Shown here piece after piece: positions 61,218 through 64,000 of a DNA stretch of 64,000 nucleotides. A model generated the notes under the pieces. It did no database searches, had not been told where the DNA came from, and saw only the letters and a program-made list of their open reading frames with translations. The DNA is from Acidobacteriota bacterium (GTDB lineage Bacteria > Acidobacteriota > Vicinamibacteria > Vicinamibacterales > UBA2999), in NCBI GenBank assembly GCA_016871195.1, contig VFZN01000004.1, positions 62,001 to 126,000 of the forward strand, read 5' to 3'. Position 1 is the first letter of the stretch. The number at the start of each line of letters is the position of its first letter. The translations under genes and the position numbers were made by a program.

Positions 61218-62612
61218 ATGACACAGCACAAGGGTCTCGATCGCCGCTCATTCCTCCGCAACACCGGATGGACTGCACTGGTGGCCGGCGCCGCCGCGAA
61301 CACGCCGCTGGCCGCCGCCCCGTTTGACCTTGCCGAGACCGCACAGGCTCCGGCCGGCACCTTCGACTTCGACACGCCGTATAACCGCCTCGGCACCGAT
61401 TCCATCAAGTACGACCAGCCCAACCGTACCTACGGCAAGGGCAGCGTCGAGGTCGGCATGGGCATCGCCGACATGGACTTCCGCGCGGCGCCGTCGATTA
61501 CCAAGGCCCTGCAGGAGCGCCTGCAGCACGAAAACTGGGGTTATCTCGACACCCCGGCCTCGTTCGCCGAGGGCATCATCGCGTGGAACAAGAAGAAGTA
61601 CAACGTCGACATCAAGCCCGGGGAGCTCATCGTGACGATGGGCGTGCATCCCGGCCTGATCGCCACGCTCAAGGCCTTCTCGCCTGTAGGCAGCAAGGTG
61701 CTGCTGCAGACGCCGACCTACAACGGCTTCTACGGCGACCTGACGGCGTCGCGCACCATCTCGCAGGAAGTGCTGCTCAAGCGCGTGAACGGGAAGTTCG
61801 AGATGGACTTCGACGCGTTCGATGCGGCCATCGGGCCCGAGACCTACGCGTTCATTCTCTGCAATCCGCAGAACCCCACGGGCAACTGCTGGAGCGAGGC
61901 CGATCTGATGAAGATCGGGGAAATCTGCCTCAAGCGCGGCGTCCTCGTGATGGCCGACGAAATCCACTGCGACTTCGCCATGAAGGGGCAGAAGTACACC
62001 CCCTTCGCCAATCTGCCCGACAAGAAAATCGTCAACAACAGCATCACCTACAAGGCCGCCAGCAAGTCGTTCGGCCTGGCCGCGCACAAGACGGCGTGGT
62101 TCCACTCGACCAACCCCGAGCTGCTCGCCAAGGTGCGCGTCCATCATCGCGCCGAAATGAACACGCTCGGCATCGTGGCCAACCAGGCCGCCTACGCGGG
62201 CGGTGAAGAGTGGCTGCGGCAGTGCGTCAACTACATCGATGGCAACCACGACTTCGCGGTGGACTACATCAAGAAGAACCTGCCGCTGGTGAAGGCCTAC
62301 AAGGCCGAGGGCACCTACCTGATGTGGCTCGACATGACCGGCCTCGCCGAGAAGATCGACGCCAAGGGTCGCGCCGACAAGTTCAACCGCGAGAAGGCGG
62401 CGAATGTGGCCGCGCGCAAGCCGGAGCAGATGATCGAAGAGTGGCTGGTGCGCAACGCCAAGGTGCACCTGAACTCGGGGGCGTCCTACGGCAAGGGCAG
62501 CGACAACCACATGCGCATGAACATCGCCACCTCGCGCAAGACGCTCGAGAAGGCCCTGTCAAACATGGCGAGCGCCATGCGCGCCGGTACGACCTCGATG
62601 GCGCAGGGCTGA
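61218..62612 (+). CDS. Tat-exported PLP-dependent aminotransferase/C-S lyase (MalY/PatB type)
   Basis: 464 residues. The N-terminus has a twin-arginine signal (DRRSFLRNTGWTALVAGAA), unusual for a PLP enzyme. The fold-type I domain shows MGIADMDF (PatB/MalY hallmark), NPQNPTGNCW, ADEIHCDF with the cofactor Asp, and the Schiff-base lysine in TYKAASKSFGLAAHKTAWF. PatB-type enzymes cleave C-S bonds of cystathionine-like substrates or transfer amino groups. Export implies that PLP is loaded in the cytoplasm before Tat transport. GGAG lies upstream of the ATG at 61218; a factor-independent terminator follows the gene. Confidence 0.9.
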   Translation: MTQHKGLDRRSFLRNTGWTALVAGAAANTPLAAAPFDLAETAQAPAGTFDFDTPYNRLGTDSIKYDQPNRTYGKGSVEVGMGIADMDFRAAPSITKALQERLQHENWGYLDTPASFAEGIIAWNKKKYNVDIKPGELIVTMGVHPGLIATLKAFSPVGSKVLLQTPTYNGFYGDLTASRTISQEVLLKRVNGKFEMDFDAFDAAIGPETYAFILCNPQNPTGNCWSEADLMKIGEICLKRGVLVMADEIHCDFAMKGQKYTPFANLPDKKIVNNSITYKAASKSFGLAAHKTAWFHSTNPELLAKVRVHHRAEMNTLGIVANQAAYAGGEEWLRQCVNYIDGNHDFAVDYIKKNLPLVKAYKAEGTYLMWLDMTGLAEKIDAKGRADKFNREKAANVAARKPEQMIEEWLVRNAKVHLNSGASYGKGSDNHMRMNIATSRKTLEKALSNMASAMRAGTTSMAQG

Positions 62613-62645
62613 TTCAGCCTCGCGGTCACCTCACGCACTGACGAC

Positions 62646-62674
62646 GGGGTGGAACCCTTCTCGGGTTCCACCCC
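62646..62674 (+). terminator. strong rho-independent terminator
   Basis: GGGGTGGAACCC-TTCTC-GGGTTCCACCCC, a perfect 12-bp stem, followed by GTCTCTTCTTGT. It lies 33 nt after the aminotransferase stop and 17 nt before the next start codon, so the next gene must have its own start signal downstream of or within the hairpin. Confidence 0.85.
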
Positions 62675-62691
62675 GTCTCTTCTTGTACGGC

Positions 62692-63960
62692 ATGGCGCGC
62701 ATCCTCATCCCGACGTTTGGCTCGTTCGGCGACGTCAATCCGTACATCGCGCTGGGCCTCGAGCTGCAGCGCCGCCGACACACACCGGTGCTGGCCATGC
62801 CCGCGATTTTCCGCGAGGCGGTGGAAGCCACGGGGCTGGCATTCGCCCCCGTCAGGCCCGACCTCAATCCTGACGACACCGCCTTTGCCCGGCGGCTGCT
62901 CGACCCCTATCGCGGCACCGAGGTGCTGTTCCGCGAACTGCTGATGCCGGCCCTGCCTGCGGCCTTCGATGACCTGTGGGCGGTGTCGGCTGATGCCGAC
63001 CTGTTCGTCACGCATCCGGCGGCCCTGGCGGGTCCGCTCGTCGCCGATGCGCGCCGGGTGCCCTGGCTGTCGACGGTGCTCGCGCCCATTTCGTTCTTTT
63101 CCCCGCGTGATCCGATGGTGCCGCCGCAGGTACCGTTCCTCTTTCCCCTGCTGACCCGTTCGCCGCTCGCGAGCCGGGTGTTCTACGCCACCGCCAGTGC
63201 ACTCACTTCGTGGTGGAGCCGACCGGTCCGCACGCTGCGCCGGGCGAAAGGGCTACCCGACCGGGGAAATCCGGTGATGCAGGGGCAGCATTCGCCCTGG
63301 GGTGTGCTGGCGATGTTTTCGGCCGCCCTGGCACCGCCACCCGAGGCCTGGCCCGCACACACCACCGTGACCGGCGCGGCACGCTACAACGCGCCGGCTG
63401 CAGCCGGGACAGACGAGGCGCTTGCGAGATTTCTGCGCGAGGGCGAGGCTCCGGTGGTGTTCACGCTGGGCACGGCCGCTGTCGAGCTGCCTGGCGACTT
63501 TCACGAGGTCAGTGCCGCCGCCGTCGAGCGACTCGGGTGCCGGGCGGTGTTGATGGTCGGCAGACATGCCCATCACCGGCCGGCCGGTGTCAGCGCCCGG
63601 GTGCTGGTCGTCGACAGTGCGCCGCATGCTGCGCTGTTTCCGCAGGCGTCCGCGGTCGTGCACCAGGGTGGGGCTGGAACGCTGCATCAGGCCCTGGCCG
63701 CAGGCGTGCCCTCTCTGGTCGTGCCGCACGCGCATGACCAGGCCGATAATGCGGCGCGTCTGCAGCGGCTGGGCGTCGCCCGTGTGCTCACACGGCGGCA
63801 CTACACCGTAGAACGCGTCGCCGAGACGCTGCATCAGATGCTGCACGATACGGCGCTGCGGGCCAGAGCCACGGCGATGGGAGCCCGTGTCGCATCCGAA
63901 GACGGGGCGGCGGCGGCTGCCGATGTGATTGAGCGGGTGCTGCGGAACCAGCAGCGCTGA
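62692..63960 (+). CDS. macrolide/UGT-type glycosyltransferase (GT1 family)
   Basis: 422 residues. The N-terminal half begins MARILIPTFGSFGDVNPYIA, the standard start of GT1 enzymes. The C-terminal half has the nucleotide-sugar motif as PHAALFPQASAVVHQGGAGT followed by HQALAAGVPSLVVPHAHDQA, with the H-x7-GT-type residues in place. It transfers a sugar from a UDP- or dTDP-sugar to a small acceptor, perhaps a lipid or secondary metabolite. The ATG at 62692 is taken over a TTG three codons earlier. No Shine-Dalgarno or clear -10 was seen next to the terminator. Confidence 0.9.
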   Translation: MARILIPTFGSFGDVNPYIALGLELQRRRHTPVLAMPAIFREAVEATGLAFAPVRPDLNPDDTAFARRLLDPYRGTEVLFRELLMPALPAAFDDLWAVSADADLFVTHPAALAGPLVADARRVPWLSTVLAPISFFSPRDPMVPPQVPFLFPLLTRSPLASRVFYATASALTSWWSRPVRTLRRAKGLPDRGNPVMQGQHSPWGVLAMFSAALAPPPEAWPAHTTVTGAARYNAPAAAGTDEALARFLREGEAPVVFTLGTAAVELPGDFHEVSAAAVERLGCRAVLMVGRHAHHRPAGVSARVLVVDSAPHAALFPQASAVVHQGGAGTLHQALAAGVPSLVVPHAHDQADNAARLQRLGVARVLTRRHYTVERVAETLHQMLHDTALRARATAMGARVASEDGAAAAADVIERVLRNQQR

Positions 63961-64000
63961 CGGGCTGACAGTGCCATTCACCGCTGCGGTGGCCTGGCGG
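63961..64000. other. window end, nothing recognised
   Basis: Forty bases after the glycosyltransferase stop; no signal seen. Confidence 0.4.

Overview
The window is GC-rich, very densely coded chromosomal DNA with no rRNA, tRNA, CRISPR array, transposase or phage gene that I can recognise. The gene set suggests a Gram-negative soil-type bacterium, most likely Acidobacteriota and perhaps class Vicinamibacteria. It includes exported PQQ-like beta-propeller enzymes, a large VPS10/BNR-repeat exported protein, LVIVD-repeat and DUF305 proteins, MacB/FtsX-type permease clusters, many Tat- and lipoprotein-signal enzymes and an 'HTH-RERTVQRW'-type regulator. That placement is inference; no taxonomic marker such as 16S is present.

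Layout. 1-11 kb: two tandem MacB-like permeases and small membrane proteins, an MFS transporter, cystathionine beta-synthase, an exported PQQ-type propeller protein, and an NqrB/RnfD-like membrane protein fused to Sel1-like repeats and coupled to a formylglycine-enzyme-like protein. 11-28 kb: the VPS10-like protein, an amidohydrolase, a sarcosine-oxidase-like flavoprotein, an M1 aminopeptidase, glutathione peroxidase, an aminotransferase, YbaK, an amino-acid permease, an unusual membrane-anchored HTH protein, a solo LuxR-type regulator, GlnRS and a cupin protein. 28.5-35.6 kb: a tight five-gene minus-strand operon whose members look degenerate: an ABC ATPase that keeps only Walker A, its large permease, a haem-motif squalene-cyclase-like protein, an M20 peptidase without its Glu-Glu pair, and an anion transporter. 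35.7-45.6 kb: an FeS photolyase, a sulfite-dehydrogenase pair, GluQ, a D-aminoacylase, and a flavin electron-transfer module (two tandem unknown proteins, FMN-binding protein, NosR-like ferredoxin, ApbE). 45.6-64 kb: a chimeric gene remnant, RF3, a circularly permuted alkaline-phosphatase-type lipoprotein, cytochrome c, isocitrate dehydrogenase, a multicopper oxidase, a double creatininase, a DUF305/LVIVD pair, a Tat-exported PLP enzyme and a macrolide-type glycosyltransferase.

Expression. A striking recurrent signal is a TANNNT hexamer placed 5-8 nt (most often exactly 6) before the start codon of first genes, usually with no Shine-Dalgarno sequence. I found it at 14 starts, including three head-to-head gene pairs. 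It implies that leaderless transcription is widespread in this genome. Genes inside operons instead use ATGA or GTGA overlaps, and several neighbouring genes overlap tail to tail.

The best candidates for undescribed biology are the degenerate ABC/haem operon (28.6-35.6 kb), the permuted phosphatase (47.7-49.3 kb), the flavinylation module with two unknown paralogues (42.3-45.6 kb) and the NqrB-Sel1/SUMF1 pair (8.5-11 kb). No stretch over 300 bases lacks a gene; the longest gap is 259 bases (20221-20479).
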